A DNA stretch of 48,137 nucleotides from Flavobacterium oncorhynchi (GCF_002217355.1 NZ_MUHA01000009.1:1-48137); one strand, 5' to 3'; shown: positions 26,240-38,408, numbered from the stretch's first letter. Made by a program: numbers and translations. The notes: generated from the sequence alone by a model not told the origin.

Positions 26240-28246
26240 TTATTTTATTATGATCGTTTTATTCTCAGTTCCAATACCAATTATTTTTAAAGATTTCCAT
26301 TTTTCAGGAAGTAAGCCTTTGTTGAATTTCAATCCATTATCCGTTTGTTCAACACCTCCAAAACCGTAAATAACAGCTTGCAGCATTGCTCCTGCTCCGG
26401 TAGCAAAATACGGATTGTTACTATTAGCCGATTCTGAGAATACTCCAAATGGCGGACGACTGTTAGGTAAATACGATTTTACAAAATACTCATAAGCTTT
26501 TTTTCTATCTCCTAAACGTGAATACAGAACGGAGAACACACCAAAAGTCATTGCCGGCCCGTCTTTTAAATCAACTTTTGCTGCGTAGTAATCTAAATCT
26601 GCTTTAATTTGTTTTTCATCATTTACAACATGCAGTGGATAGGCTAACAAATTCACATCAGCCTGTTTTGTCGCTTGACCTTTGTATCCTTTATAATTTT
26701 GAGTAATTCCGTTTTCATTATGAATTTTTAGTTTGTTTGAAATTTCAATCCACTTTGGACTAATCGGCTCATTTAATATTTCAGCAGCTTTTATGGTATT
26801 TTTTAATGATTCAATCGCAGCTCCATTTGTAAAAGCATTATCATCAACATTTAAAGCATATTCATCAGCTCCAACCACATTCAAAATCGAATAACTATCA
26901 TCTGTATTTTTTACAACTCTGCTAACCCAAAAATCAGCGGTTTCTTTTATTACATTCCATTCTTCACGTAACCATTTTTTATCTTGAGTCAAGGCATAAT
27001 AATTCCAAAAAGCAATAGAAACATCTGCTGTAATATGTTGTTCAAAAATACCCATTGAAGCGCTTGTTGGTGTAGCTTCTTCTCCAGTATCATCAGACTC
27101 CCAAGGATACATTGCGCCTTTATAACCATAAATAAATGCTTTCAGTTTTGCTTTCTGCAATCGATCAGATCTGTAGTCTAAACACGATTTTGCCAATTCT
27201 GGCTGTAATGCTAAAAGCGATGGGTACATCCAAAGTTCTGTGTCCCAAAAAATATGTCCGTTGTATCCTTGAGATGACAATCCCATAGGCGAAATACTTT
27301 GTCTGCTTCCTTCGCGAATAAAAGAATATAAATTATATAAGGCAAATCTAACTCTTTGCTGCGCATCTAAATCGCCTTCTATTTGAATATCTCCTGTCTC
27401 CCATAAATCAGCCCATGCCTTTTTATGTTTATCGAGTAAATTATCTATCCCTTCTGAAAAAGCGTAGATAGCTTGGCGTTCTGCCTCATTTACCGGATCT
27501 AAAATATCTTTAGAATTACAAATTCCTCCTGCAATTACAAAACGATATTTTTTTCCTTTTTGTATTTTTTTCAAAAAACCTGCTTCTGATCCTTTTTGTG
27601 ACACTACTTCTGCGTTGCCATCAAAAAGAAAAGTAGTAGAAGCTGAAACCGTCCATTTACCAGTATTTGTCTGCGCAACAGTTCTAAAAAGAGGTATTCC
27701 ATAGTTCTTTTTCTTCATCACTCTAAACTCGCTTTTGACTGTCTTCATTTCTTCTGGAACATTCATATAGTTTGATGCACTTATTTCAATATCACGCATC
27801 GGAACAATCTCAACAACTGCCATTGCTGAATAAGGCAATACACGATTAGCCAAAATGGTATACTTAATTTGGGCTAAATCTTTAAATTGAAACGAAGTGG
27901 TACTTGTTCCTTCTTTCATAGAAACTTGTTGATTCCAGTGATCAATATTAGTACCATCGACCATTTGGTTATCAATTGATAAGTGCAGATTTAAAAACTC
28001 AATTCCTCTTACCACTTTACTAATTCCGTTTTTAGGATTAGGCTCGTAAACGCCGTTTAGGATAATTTCTTTTGTTTTTAGAGGGGTATCATCTGTAACA
28101 ATTCCGATCTTACCATTTGCCATAGCAACTCCAAAATAATTTTCCCTTGAATTTGCAGTCAAGTTCCATTCGTCTCCTTTTGTCTGTGCAAAAGCAGCAA
28201 AATTCACCAATAATAATACCGTCAAAAATTTTATATTCAAATTCAT
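26240..28246 (-). CDS. Glycoside hydrolase family 65 protein (alpha-glucosidase type)
   Basis: 668 residues with a signal peptide ending FAAFAQ (about 21), so periplasmic. GH65 signatures: HIFWDTELWMYP (331-342), GADEY with E462 as the expected general acid, and TKQADVNLL (527-534). E605 in GVFSESA is in place to be a general base, which fits a hydrolase rather than a phosphorylase. The GH65 hydrolase described from Flavobacterium johnsoniae acts on the alpha-1,2 linkage of kojibiose; this protein may do likewise, or cleave another alpha-glucoside. It is last in the rightmost Sus-like locus, 126 bp after the GH97 gene, and its 3' end faces the exported protein gene. Confidence 0.88.
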   Translation of the reverse strand: MNLNIKFLTVLLLVNFAAFAQTKGDEWNLTANSRENYFGVAMANGKIGIVTDDTPLKTKEIILNGVYEPNPKNGISKVVRGIEFLNLHLSIDNQMVDGTNIDHWNQQVSMKEGTSTTSFQFKDLAQIKYTILANRVLPYSAMAVVEIVPMRDIEISASNYMNVPEEMKTVKSEFRVMKKKNYGIPLFRTVAQTNTGKWTVSASTTFLFDGNAEVVSQKGSEAGFLKKIQKGKKYRFVIAGGICNSKDILDPVNEAERQAIYAFSEGIDNLLDKHKKAWADLWETGDIQIEGDLDAQQRVRFALYNLYSFIREGSRQSISPMGLSSQGYNGHIFWDTELWMYPSLLALQPELAKSCLDYRSDRLQKAKLKAFIYGYKGAMYPWESDDTGEEATPTSASMGIFEQHITADVSIAFWNYYALTQDKKWLREEWNVIKETADFWVSRVVKNTDDSYSILNVVGADEYALNVDDNAFTNGAAIESLKNTIKAAEILNEPISPKWIEISNKLKIHNENGITQNYKGYKGQATKQADVNLLAYPLHVVNDEKQIKADLDYYAAKVDLKDGPAMTFGVFSVLYSRLGDRKKAYEYFVKSYLPNSRPPFGVFSESANSNNPYFATGAGAMLQAVIYGFGGVEQTDNGLKFNKGLLPEKWKSLKIIGIGTENKTIIIK

Positions 28247-28372
28247 ATTCTTGATTTTTAATTTATAGTTAACCTAGTTCATTAAATGTAACTCAATAAT
28301 TACTTCTATTTAAGTTTCAGATCTAAGTTCTTATTCATCATTAAAAGAACTTATAAAATCCTAAACTGCTTT

Positions 28373-30514
<2,142 letters not shown>

Positions 30515-30568
30515 TTAGTATTGTTTTATTTGGATAGTTTTCTAGAAATGGCTTTATAAGGCAAAAAA

Positions 30569-30607
30569 TAATAACCCCAATTACAAAAAATAAATGGGGT
30601 TATTTTT
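30569..30607 (-). terminator. Hairpin between SusD and GH97, partial terminator
   Basis: AATAACCCCA (30570-30579) pairs with TGGGGTTATT (30595-30604). T-rich tracts flank it on both strands (minus: ATTATTTTTT). It may reduce expression of the GH97/GH65 genes relative to SusCD, or the hydrolases have their own promoter. Confidence 0.65.
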
Positions 30608-30707
30608 TAGACAAAAACCAAACTTTTTATCTTCTATAATCTTAATAATGAATTAGTATCCAATCTTCGATTATCAAATTAATTAAGAAAGCATAATATA
30701 ATCAGGA

Positions 30708-32210
30708 CTAGAATTTATCCCAAAATATTCTCGTGTTCATTAAGTCACCACCAATATCACCAGCCGCTTTATTATAATTGGTTTCATTTTTTGTCTGCTC
30801 TGCACTAGGATAAAGATAACGTACAGGAACAGTCAAAATACCTCTGTTTACAGCTGCTTTAGGTGATTTTAAAATTGGAAAATCTAATCTTCTATAAGAT
30901 GTCCATGCTTCAAATCCTCTGTTATAAAGTGCAAACCAAGCTTGATTACCAATTTTTTCTTTATAAGTTGCTCCACTTTGACTATTTGTATAAGCTACTT
31001 TAGGACTTGCAAGGTAAGTTGTGATAGCGCTCGCAGCTACTCCCCAATCTAACATTGAAGCGGTTATAGCAGCATCATAATATGTTTTAGCTTTCGCAGA
31101 ACCTCCTGGAATTAAATTTTTCTCAGCTGCTTCCGCCAATAAAAATTGTAATTCAGAATAATCAAATAAAGTTCCTGGAAACACAGGGTTATTTAATGTT
31201 GCTGTTATATGTGAATAGGTTGAAAAAACATTGGCTTCACCATAAGTACCACCTATAAAAGTTCGTCCTGCAGGAAGCGCAGGTGCTGGCGATGTTGCAT
31301 TTACAAAATACTTTGTCATTCTTGGATCACCTCCGGGAACTATAGCATCCATTGCGGCAACAAAAGGTTCAGCTGGAATAAAATCGTTTCTATTGCTGGT
31401 TACTAATGTATTGTATAATGGATTTTGATTTCCGGTAGTAGTTAAATAATTTAACTTAGTATTATCTGCATTACTTGCCAATGGACCTGCTGCAAGTGCT
31501 GCCTGAACTGTAGTCGCAGCAAAAGCAGGATCAACATCTGAAATATTTACGGCTAATTTGATAATTAATGAATTAGCAAATTTTGCCCATTTAGCAGTAC
31601 TTGCCGCATTTCCGCCGTAAACAATATCTGCACTCCCAAAGTTAGCATTAGCTGAATTTGCTTTCAGTATAGCAGAGTCTTTTATTAATCTTGCTATAAG
31701 ATCCATATAAATAGTTTTAGCGTCATCATAAGCAGGCAAAGGAAAATTCTTAATATCAAGAGCTTGAGAATAAGGTACATTTCCAAAAGTATCTACCAGC
31801 ATACTGTAGCTGTAAACTTCTAAAACATCAATAAGTGCTAATTTATTCTGCTTTACAGCAATATCAGCCGCAGCAGTTGAAGTTGGCGTATTTTCAATCA
31901 TTGTTTTTGCAGCAGAAAAGTCTCTTAGCACATCTCTATAAAACACTGTAAAACGCGCATCTGGAATATCTGGAATAACATATTGACTTGTTGAAGGAAT
32001 TGTAGTTGATGCCCATTGCTGTGAAAACAATCTAAAAACCTGACTAGTTGTAACTATCTGATCAACTAATGCTTTCTGTGCTCCCGTGAATAAATATTCT
32101 GGTTGTGTACTGCTTGGCTTTTTAGGATCAGTATTCATATCTGTAATATCTGAGCTGCACGAAAAAGATATGCTTACAATAGATAGTAATAAAAGTATTT
32201 TTTTCATCAT
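30708..32210 (-). CDS. SusD/RagB family outer-membrane lipoprotein
   Basis: 500 residues. The lipoprotein signal ends SFSC (Cys18), followed by SSDITDMN. It belongs to the SusD-like group with an early NTDPKKPSSTQPEYLFTGAQ-type block and late FDYSELQFLLAEAAEK, IGNQAWFALYNRGFEAWTSY and RRLDFP blocks. The start at 32210 overlaps the SusC stop by one base (TAATG), a sign of translational coupling; a second ATG follows at once (32207). It binds the substrate at the cell surface and closes the SusC channel. The GH97 and GH65 genes downstream point to an alpha-glucan or oligoglucoside ligand. Confidence 0.92.
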   Translation of the reverse strand: MMKKILLLLSIVSISFSCSSDITDMNTDPKKPSSTQPEYLFTGAQKALVDQIVTTSQVFRLFSQQWASTTIPSTSQYVIPDIPDARFTVFYRDVLRDFSAAKTMIENTPTSTAAADIAVKQNKLALIDVLEVYSYSMLVDTFGNVPYSQALDIKNFPLPAYDDAKTIYMDLIARLIKDSAILKANSANANFGSADIVYGGNAASTAKWAKFANSLIIKLAVNISDVDPAFAATTVQAALAAGPLASNADNTKLNYLTTTGNQNPLYNTLVTSNRNDFIPAEPFVAAMDAIVPGGDPRMTKYFVNATSPAPALPAGRTFIGGTYGEANVFSTYSHITATLNNPVFPGTLFDYSELQFLLAEAAEKNLIPGGSAKAKTYYDAAITASMLDWGVAASAITTYLASPKVAYTNSQSGATYKEKIGNQAWFALYNRGFEAWTSYRRLDFPILKSPKAAVNRGILTVPVRYLYPSAEQTKNETNYNKAAGDIGGDLMNTRIFWDKF

Positions 32211-35200
32211 TAAAATTTTAAAGTAAGGTTAAAACCAATGTTTCTAGTTGAAGGAAGTGAACCTCCAGAATAACCTGAAGATAAGTTACCTGCACTAACT
32301 CCACTCTCTGGATCTGCATCAGGAAGATTTTTGCTGATTATCCATAAATTAGAGCCAATTAAAGAAACTCTTAAATCAGTCAATTTCATTTTAGATACAA
32401 ACTGTGATGGGAATGTATAACTAAGACTTACCTCTCTTAATTTAACATAACTTGCATCGTATATATAGGCGCTTTCAGGATTGGCTTTGTAGCCGTAAAT
32501 ACTTCCTGCAACTTCTGGACGTGGTGTTCTCGTTGTATTTGGCGTACCATCTTTATTTACTCCAGGAAGAATAAGTCCGCCTCCATTTGCAAGTGTATTT
32601 CTAATAGGATTTCCTAATTCGTTATATCCTGCCGTCGATTCGTATAAACCTGTATGCTGACCGTATGCTTGATCTAGAGAGTAAAGATCACCTCCGTGCT
32701 GCACATCGATTAAGAAACCAAACGAAACTTGTTTGTATGTAAACTTATTACGAAGTCCACCAATCCAATCAGGAGTAATATTTCCAATAACATTGTTTGT
32801 TGTAGTTGTCATTACATAAAGACCATTCTCTGTAACTTTTTGCCCATCCGCAGCATAAACATAATCTTTACCAACTATATCTCCATAAGGATGACCCACT
32901 TTTGCAACTATACCAATTCCTTGAAATCCTCCTATTGAAAGCGTTTCAATTCCTGATGCTAATGATACTAGTGTATTCTCATTTTTAGACCAGTTTAAAA
33001 ATACATCCCAACTAAAATCTTTTGTTTGTATAGGAGTCACATTAAACTGTACCTCGATACCTTTGTTTTCAACTGACCCTGCATTTACATATCTTGAAGA
33101 GTTACCAGTTGCAGTAGAATAATCTACAGGGAATATTTGGTCATTACTTAAACTTTTATACACACTCACATCAAATCCAACTCTTTTGCGGAAAAATTGC
33201 ATTTCTAAACCAAGTTCTTGAGATGTAGTTTTTACAGGGCGCAAATCAGGATTATTACTTCTATTCGGTATTGAATAAATTTGATTTGATCCAAATGGAT
33301 TAAATTTATCATAAACATCTCTTAAAGAGTACAAATCAATGTTCCCTTGTGGATTCTCTGCATAACTTGCTCTTAATTTTCCAAAAGACAACCAATCTGC
33401 GTTGATATGATTTGTAAAAACATAACTCGCAGAAGTAGAGAATGTATTTAATGAATTATTACCTTTTGGTAAAGTAGAAAAGGCATCATTTCGAACAGTT
33501 CCTTCTAAATACAAGAAATCTTTGAATCCTAAAGAAACAGAAGCATAAGAACTGTTTACCGCCGAATTATTTTCTGTTTCTAACGGAAACGGCGAAGGAT
33601 TTACTGAATTTGACAATGCAAAAATATCTGGAATTATAAGCCCTCCATCAGTTGAAGCAAGAGTTGAATTCGTTTTTGTTCTTAAAGTATTTACCCCTGC
33701 CAAAGCATTTACAGAAAAGTCCTCTCCAATTTTTTTATTAAAAGTTAAGATAAACTGATAGTTTTGCTCAGAAAACGAACCAACATATTTTTGATATCCT
33801 GAAGGAACATTTGCTCTGCTTAAACCAAATGATCCATTGATAGATCCTGTAGCTTTTCTTTCTTCACGTAACTCTGAGTAACTATCAATACTTGCTTTTC
33901 CAGAAGCTGATAACCAATCTGTAAATTTGTAATCCAATTGGCCGTAACCAATAAAACGATTTCTCTCATCAGATTGGTAGTTTTTATATCGCGTAAAATA
34001 TGGGTTATCCATAGTTTTTGGAGCTGTGTTTCCATTAGCAGGATCTCCCATAAGCCAAGATATATTTTGTCCTCCTGAATTTTCAAAAACCTCTTTTTGT
34101 GATTTAAGGTCAGCATTGGTACCCCACCATTGACGAAACCAACCCGTAATGTTATCTCCTGTGTATCCGGAACTATTTCTACCAATCGTACTTTGTGTCA
34201 TGTAATTTGCAAAAACACTCGTAGATAATTTATCTGTAAACTTGTGATTTAACTTGATACTTGCATTGTTTTTCTTTAATTCACTATTTGGCAAAATACC
34301 AGTCTCTTTAAAATTATTGTAATTTAAAATAAAGTTGGTTTTGTCATTAGCATCTTCCAACGATATAGAATTATTGAATGTTGTAGCGGTTTGAAAAAAG
34401 GTAATAGGACCATTTTTAGCAGCTTGCCATGGTGATTTCTGCCCGTATTTTGAAGAATATGGGCTGTATGATTCCCATGTATAAACAGAAAGATTTGGAT
34501 CGAAAGCCACACCATAAGAAGCATCATCGGTTGTGGTTACAACTTGATTACCGTTTTTATCTATCGTAAAAAAGGCTCCTGTTGGTCCTACCGGTATTCC
34601 TTTTGGATTACCTGCTGCATCATAACTAGGCCCATAACCTTGTCCGTATTTGTTCTGGTAAACAGGAAAAGTTTTTTTATCGATAGAACCTACACTAAAT
34701 TCACTTGAAATAGTTATTCCCATTCCTTTTGTAGCTTTACCTTTTTTAGTGCTGATCATAATAACACCATTACCGGCCTGCCATCCATATAAAGCGGCAG
34801 CTGCTGCGCCTTTTAAAACGTTTATCGACTCAATATCATCAGGATTAATATCCATAGCGGCATTTCCATAGTCATAAGTGTTTCTCGCTCCCTGTGAAGC
34901 TGTACTTGAATTTACCGTTGAATTATTGATAGGAATACCATCAATTACAATAAGCATTTGATTATTTCCTGTAAGACTTTTTACTCCTCTAGAGATTACA
35001 TTTGTAGAACCTCCAAAATTTGTATTTTTTCTAATATAAACCCCCGCAGCCTTTCCAGAAAGATCATTAAGAAAGTTTCCACTTGCAATACCTGCTGTTA
35101 AATCGGTTCCTTTAACTTCTTGCGAAGCATAACCTAAAGCTTTTTTCTCTCTCTTTATACCTAATGCCGTTACCACAATATTATCAAGCTGAGTGGTATT

Positions 35201-35815
35201 TTCCTTTAATTGCACATTTACAATTACTGAACTGGCTGGTTTTTCTTGAGATACCATTCCGATATAGCTAAATTCTAATATGGCATTATTATTGGCTACT
35301 TCTATAACAAATTTACCATTAAAGTCAGTTTGCGTACTGTTCTTAGTTCCTTTTTCAGTCACATTAGCCCCAGGTATAGGTATTCCGGCAATATCTGAAA
35401 CTGTTCCTGTTATTTTAATTTTTTGTAAAACTGAAGTAACATTCTTAGGCTTTTCTTTAATAATTACTGTATTATTTTTACCTATTACAATATCTATGTC
35501 AGCATTTGCAAGACTTTGTTTTAAAAGATCATTAGTCTTTATAGTGCCTTTTTTTAAAGTTACCATAGGAAGTCCTTTAAAAATCCCTTCTTCATAAAAG
35601 AACTTATAATCGGTTTGATCCATAATCAAGTCGAAAACTTCATCGATAGACATTTTTTTATTTTCTTTCACCTCAATTTTTGATTGTTGTGACAAAACAT
35701 TTTCAGGAGTCAGGGCAAAAAGTGTTGTGCAAAATAAGAAGATGAATGTTCGCATAATATTCATTAATAGCCCCTTTCTAAAGTAAAAATGGGGATGCTT
35801 AAAATTAATTTTCAT
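32210..35815 (-). CDS. SusC/RagA family TonB-linked outer-membrane transporter with STN domain
   Basis: 1201 residues. An N-terminal extension (MKINFKHPHFYFRKG) precedes the hydrophobic signal segment (IMRTFIFLFCTTLFALTP, cleavage near LSQQ). Then come an STN domain (about 55-120, KMSIDEVFDLIMDQTDYKFF), carboxypeptidase-D-like domain (ITGTVSDIAGIPIPGANV), TonB-box-like LDNIVVTALGIKREKKALGY, the plug (ISRGVKSLTGNNQMLIVIDG, NVLKGAAAAALYGWQAGNG) and a barrel ending GFNLTLKF. The STN domain and the upstream FecR/sigma pair indicate surface signalling by the imported sugar. It is co-translated with SusD. Confidence 0.94.
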   Translation of the reverse strand: MKINFKHPHFYFRKGLLMNIMRTFIFLFCTTLFALTPENVLSQQSKIEVKENKKMSIDEVFDLIMDQTDYKFFYEEGIFKGLPMVTLKKGTIKTNDLLKQSLANADIDIVIGKNNTVIIKEKPKNVTSVLQKIKITGTVSDIAGIPIPGANVTEKGTKNSTQTDFNGKFVIEVANNNAILEFSYIGMVSQEKPASSVIVNVQLKENTTQLDNIVVTALGIKREKKALGYASQEVKGTDLTAGIASGNFLNDLSGKAAGVYIRKNTNFGGSTNVISRGVKSLTGNNQMLIVIDGIPINNSTVNSSTASQGARNTYDYGNAAMDINPDDIESINVLKGAAAAALYGWQAGNGVIMISTKKGKATKGMGITISSEFSVGSIDKKTFPVYQNKYGQGYGPSYDAAGNPKGIPVGPTGAFFTIDKNGNQVVTTTDDASYGVAFDPNLSVYTWESYSPYSSKYGQKSPWQAAKNGPITFFQTATTFNNSISLEDANDKTNFILNYNNFKETGILPNSELKKNNASIKLNHKFTDKLSTSVFANYMTQSTIGRNSSGYTGDNITGWFRQWWGTNADLKSQKEVFENSGGQNISWLMGDPANGNTAPKTMDNPYFTRYKNYQSDERNRFIGYGQLDYKFTDWLSASGKASIDSYSELREERKATGSINGSFGLSRANVPSGYQKYVGSFSEQNYQFILTFNKKIGEDFSVNALAGVNTLRTKTNSTLASTDGGLIIPDIFALSNSVNPSPFPLETENNSAVNSSYASVSLGFKDFLYLEGTVRNDAFSTLPKGNNSLNTFSTSASYVFTNHINADWLSFGKLRASYAENPQGNIDLYSLRDVYDKFNPFGSNQIYSIPNRSNNPDLRPVKTTSQELGLEMQFFRKRVGFDVSVYKSLSNDQIFPVDYSTATGNSSRYVNAGSVENKGIEVQFNVTPIQTKDFSWDVFLNWSKNENTLVSLASGIETLSIGGFQGIGIVAKVGHPYGDIVGKDYVYAADGQKVTENGLYVMTTTTNNVIGNITPDWIGGLRNKFTYKQVSFGFLIDVQHGGDLYSLDQAYGQHTGLYESTAGYNELGNPIRNTLANGGGLILPGVNKDGTPNTTRTPRPEVAGSIYGYKANPESAYIYDASYVKLREVSLSYTFPSQFVSKMKLTDLRVSLIGSNLWIISKNLPDADPESGVSAGNLSSGYSGGSLPSTRNIGFNLTLKF

Positions 35816-35870
35816 AAATTTGTCATTATTTTTTAGTTAAAAAATTTAATTAATTGATAATTTGATAAGG

Positions 35871-35907
35871 GGATAGAGTTAGTACTTTGGTCGGTTAAAC
35901 TCTATCC
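35871..35907 (-). other. Intra-operon hairpin between FecR and SusC
   Basis: GGATAGAGTT (35871-35880) pairs with AACTCTATCC (35898-35907) around a 17-nt loop. The T-tract lies on the plus-strand side only, so on the minus-strand transcript it is not a standard terminator. It may mark an mRNA processing or stability site ahead of SusC. Confidence 0.45.
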
Positions 35908-36025
35908 TTCTTTTTTTACTTCATAGGCGATATTTTTATTTTGGTTATAATTAGTTAGTAATTTTATTTTCTTCTTTATTTAAAACAAACTTCTTTTAGA
36001 GAATCAGTACTACTATTTCAAGCGT

Positions 36026-37201
36026 TTATTTTATCATTAAAGTTTTATCTTTAATTTCATAACTGTCAATTGTAGTTGATTTCATAATTGAAAGAATCTC
36101 TTCAAGCGATTGCTTTTTGTCAAGACTACCTTTAAACTGTACATTTTCAAGCTTTTTATTTACAAAAATCACATCAACATCATACCATCTTGATATTACT
36201 TTCATGATTTCTTTTAGTGGTTTTCCTTTAAAACTAAAGACGCCGTCTTTCCAAGATATTTCGTTATAGGCATTCACCGTTTTAATAATAGAAGTATTAT
36301 TTTTAAGATCTAGATTTAGTTGTTGATTTGGAGATAATCTTAATTTCTTGTTTCCTGTTTCAACATTCACTTTTCCGTTTACAAGAGTTGTGTATACATT
36401 TGATTCGTCGTTATAAGCTTTTATATTAAATTCAGTACCCACAACCTCAACTTTCTGATTCTTATTATAAACCTGAAAATGAGCTCCTTTATGTTCCGTA
36501 CTTTTTGACACCTCAAAATAGGCTTCACCATACACCAATTCTACATCTCTTGATGCTCCTTCGATAAATGCTACAGGAAATTTTAACTGAGAGGCAGAAT
36601 TCAACCACACTTTTGTGCCATCTGATAGTTTTATAATGAATTGACCGCCTCTAGGGATTGTTAAATAATTATAAACCAATTTTGATGGATTTTGTTTACT
36701 GTCTTTGTAAATAATCTCGCCGCCGTTAATGTGTGCATTTTGAGTTTTAATTGGAGTTCCTTTTTCTAATGCTATCTTCGAACCATCACCTAAAGTTAAA
36801 GTTGCTTTATCAGTTCCAGGTTTAATATTTTCAATATCATTTTTTACAACAACAGCAGGAATTTCAGTTGATGTACTAAATATTTTATCCTTGTATAAAA
36901 AAGTTACAGCCAGCAAACTTGTCACCATAGCTGCGGCGGCGTATTTAAACAAAGGTTTTTTACTTAATCTAAAAACAGGTTTTTTATTCTTCTCTTGATA
37001 CTTAGCTTCTAGTTTTTCCCATGCTTTTTCCGTATCAATTTCTGAGTAAGAATCAATTTTATCTACTAAATTTTTAATTTTAATTTCCTTTACAAACGAG
37101 TTTTTTTTAGCAAAATCTTTCAATTCTATTTTCTCAGAATTGGTTAAGACTTTTAACTTTCGTTTGATTAGTAATTTGGAAATTTGAAAAATATCTATCA
37201 T
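36026..37201 (-). CDS. FecR family anti-sigma factor/transmembrane signal relay
   Basis: 391 residues. Cytoplasmic N-terminus (about 1-85), one membrane span (about 88-106, YAAAAMVTSLLAVTFLY), a periplasmic FecR domain with VWLNSASQLKFPVAF, VELVYGEAYFEVSKS and GTEFNIKAY, and a C-terminal STN-like segment (ISRWYDVDVIFVNKKLENVQ). It should relay the signal from the SusC STN domain to the sigma factor encoded 200 bp upstream. The SusC gene follows after a 210-bp gap with a hairpin, a larger gap than usual inside these operons. Confidence 0.92.
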   Translation of the reverse strand: MIDIFQISKLLIKRKLKVLTNSEKIELKDFAKKNSFVKEIKIKNLVDKIDSYSEIDTEKAWEKLEAKYQEKNKKPVFRLSKKPLFKYAAAAMVTSLLAVTFLYKDKIFSTSTEIPAVVVKNDIENIKPGTDKATLTLGDGSKIALEKGTPIKTQNAHINGGEIIYKDSKQNPSKLVYNYLTIPRGGQFIIKLSDGTKVWLNSASQLKFPVAFIEGASRDVELVYGEAYFEVSKSTEHKGAHFQVYNKNQKVEVVGTEFNIKAYNDESNVYTTLVNGKVNVETGNKKLRLSPNQQLNLDLKNNTSIIKTVNAYNEISWKDGVFSFKGKPLKEIMKVISRWYDVDVIFVNKKLENVQFKGSLDKKQSLEEILSIMKSTTIDSYEIKDKTLMIK

Positions 37202-37401
37202 CCTATTGTTGATTTATTATAGAACAACTGATATCCCAAAAGGTAGTATTGAAAAATTACTTTTTTTTCAAAAAATTTAAAAAAAATAATTTTCATTTAA
37301 TATTCTGATTCATTTGCACCCTTTAATTAAGAGATTAAATCCCTTTAAGTAAACTAATTAAGACCTAAAAAAACTTTTGAAATAAGTAGTTTTTAAAAAC
37401 A

Positions 37402-37938
37402 TTAAACCAGTAAAAAATAAATTATTGATTCTAAATCTTTAAACTGATCTCTCAATATTTTATACGATTGGCTTTTTAATGTTTTAACCGTTTGAAGTTG
37501 TATTCCTAATTCTTCTGCTATATCAGCATTTTTAAGTCCCTTAAGACTTAGTTTTATAATTTCTTTTTTTCGATCAGGTAAAATCTCAATTGCCTTATAC
37601 AATTGACATACTATATCTTCTTCAAGAATTTGTTTTAAGAACAAATCATCATCTTCTAAAGACTTAATAGTATTTTCAGCATATTTATTTTTTACCAGAT
37701 TATGCTTAATAACATTATAACATTTATTGCGAACGGCCTTGTATAGAAAAACTTTTAAATGCAGCTCATCTTGAAATGCATTTTCTTTTTCCCATATACC
37801 TATAAAAATATCCTGAACCAGATCTTCGCATTCATCAATGCTCAGAAAGCGATTTGCAAACTGAACAAGTGATCTATAGTACTGATCAAATATTTTCCTA
37901 ATAAAAAGTTCGCTGGTATTATTTTCTTCCGTAACCAA
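37402..37938 (-). CDS. ECF sigma-70 factor (FecI-like)
   Basis: 178 residues. Region 2 (FDQYYRSLVQFANRFLSIDE, then CEDLVQDIFIGIWEKEN) and region 4 (LPDRKKEIIKLSLKGLKNAD, IAEELGIQLQTVKTLKSQ) are complete, so unlike the sigma gene at 10847 this one has an intact N-terminus. It should direct transcription of the SusCD-GH97-GH65 genes when FecR is activated. A long near-perfect hairpin lies 25-68 bp upstream of its start and could overlap its promoter or leader. No canonical TAnnTTTG box was found. Confidence 0.93.
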   Translation of the reverse strand: MVTEENNTSELFIRKIFDQYYRSLVQFANRFLSIDECEDLVQDIFIGIWEKENAFQDELHLKVFLYKAVRNKCYNVIKHNLVKNKYAENTIKSLEDDDLFLKQILEEDIVCQLYKAIEILPDRKKEIIKLSLKGLKNADIAEELGIQLQTVKTLKSQSYKILRDQFKDLESIIYFLLV

Positions 37939-37962
37939 TGCTTATTCTTCAATAATTGATTA

Positions 37963-38006
37963 TAATTAGGCAAATTAAATAAATTTAATTTAATTTTTCC
38001 TAATTA
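37963..38006 (-). other. Long palindrome upstream of the sigma factor
   Basis: The outer arms TAATTAGG (37963-37970) and CCTAATTA (37999-38006) enclose inner arms AAATTAAAT and ATTTAATTT (read on either strand with 1-2 nt offsets) and a 7-nt loop. It may be an operator or a 5' leader hairpin; it is not followed by a T-tract typical of a terminator. Confidence 0.5.
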
Positions 38007-38350
38007 AATACCGTAATCATATCAAGAGAAGGCATTGATTAACATTGATTAGAATGAAACCGCTCTATTTATCTTACAATTAATTTAGAGTTGAAAATGA
38101 TAGCCGCGACTAGTGAGGTAATAATAAATCCTTTCTATCTATTTTTAGAGCTAAAAATGGCATTCCAAATCTAAGGCTTCAAAGCTATTACAATACTTAC
38201 ACAAAACATTTGAGAAAGTAATAAGATTTTAAAAGTCGACTCTCTTTATAGAACACAGTAGAAAAATAGTACTTCATTTTTGCTCATCTGTTTATGACTT
38301 AATTACACTTCATATTAAAACATTAATATAAAGTCATTTACAGATAAAAA

Positions 38351-38408
38351 TGTCCCCTATTTGTCCCCCCTTTATTCTTTTAATAAAAACTATTTAAGAC
38401 TAATTTTG
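38351..38408 (+). promoter_or_regulatory. Candidate activator site and -7 box of the tail-collar/adhesin operon
   Basis: TGTCCCC occurs twice, starting at 38351 and 38362, 11 bp apart (one helical turn), a striking C-rich island in AT-rich DNA. TAATTTTG (38401-38408) matches the -7 consensus, with no clear -33 box. The repeat would lie where an activator binds. A leader of about 280 nt would precede the first gene. Confidence 0.35.
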
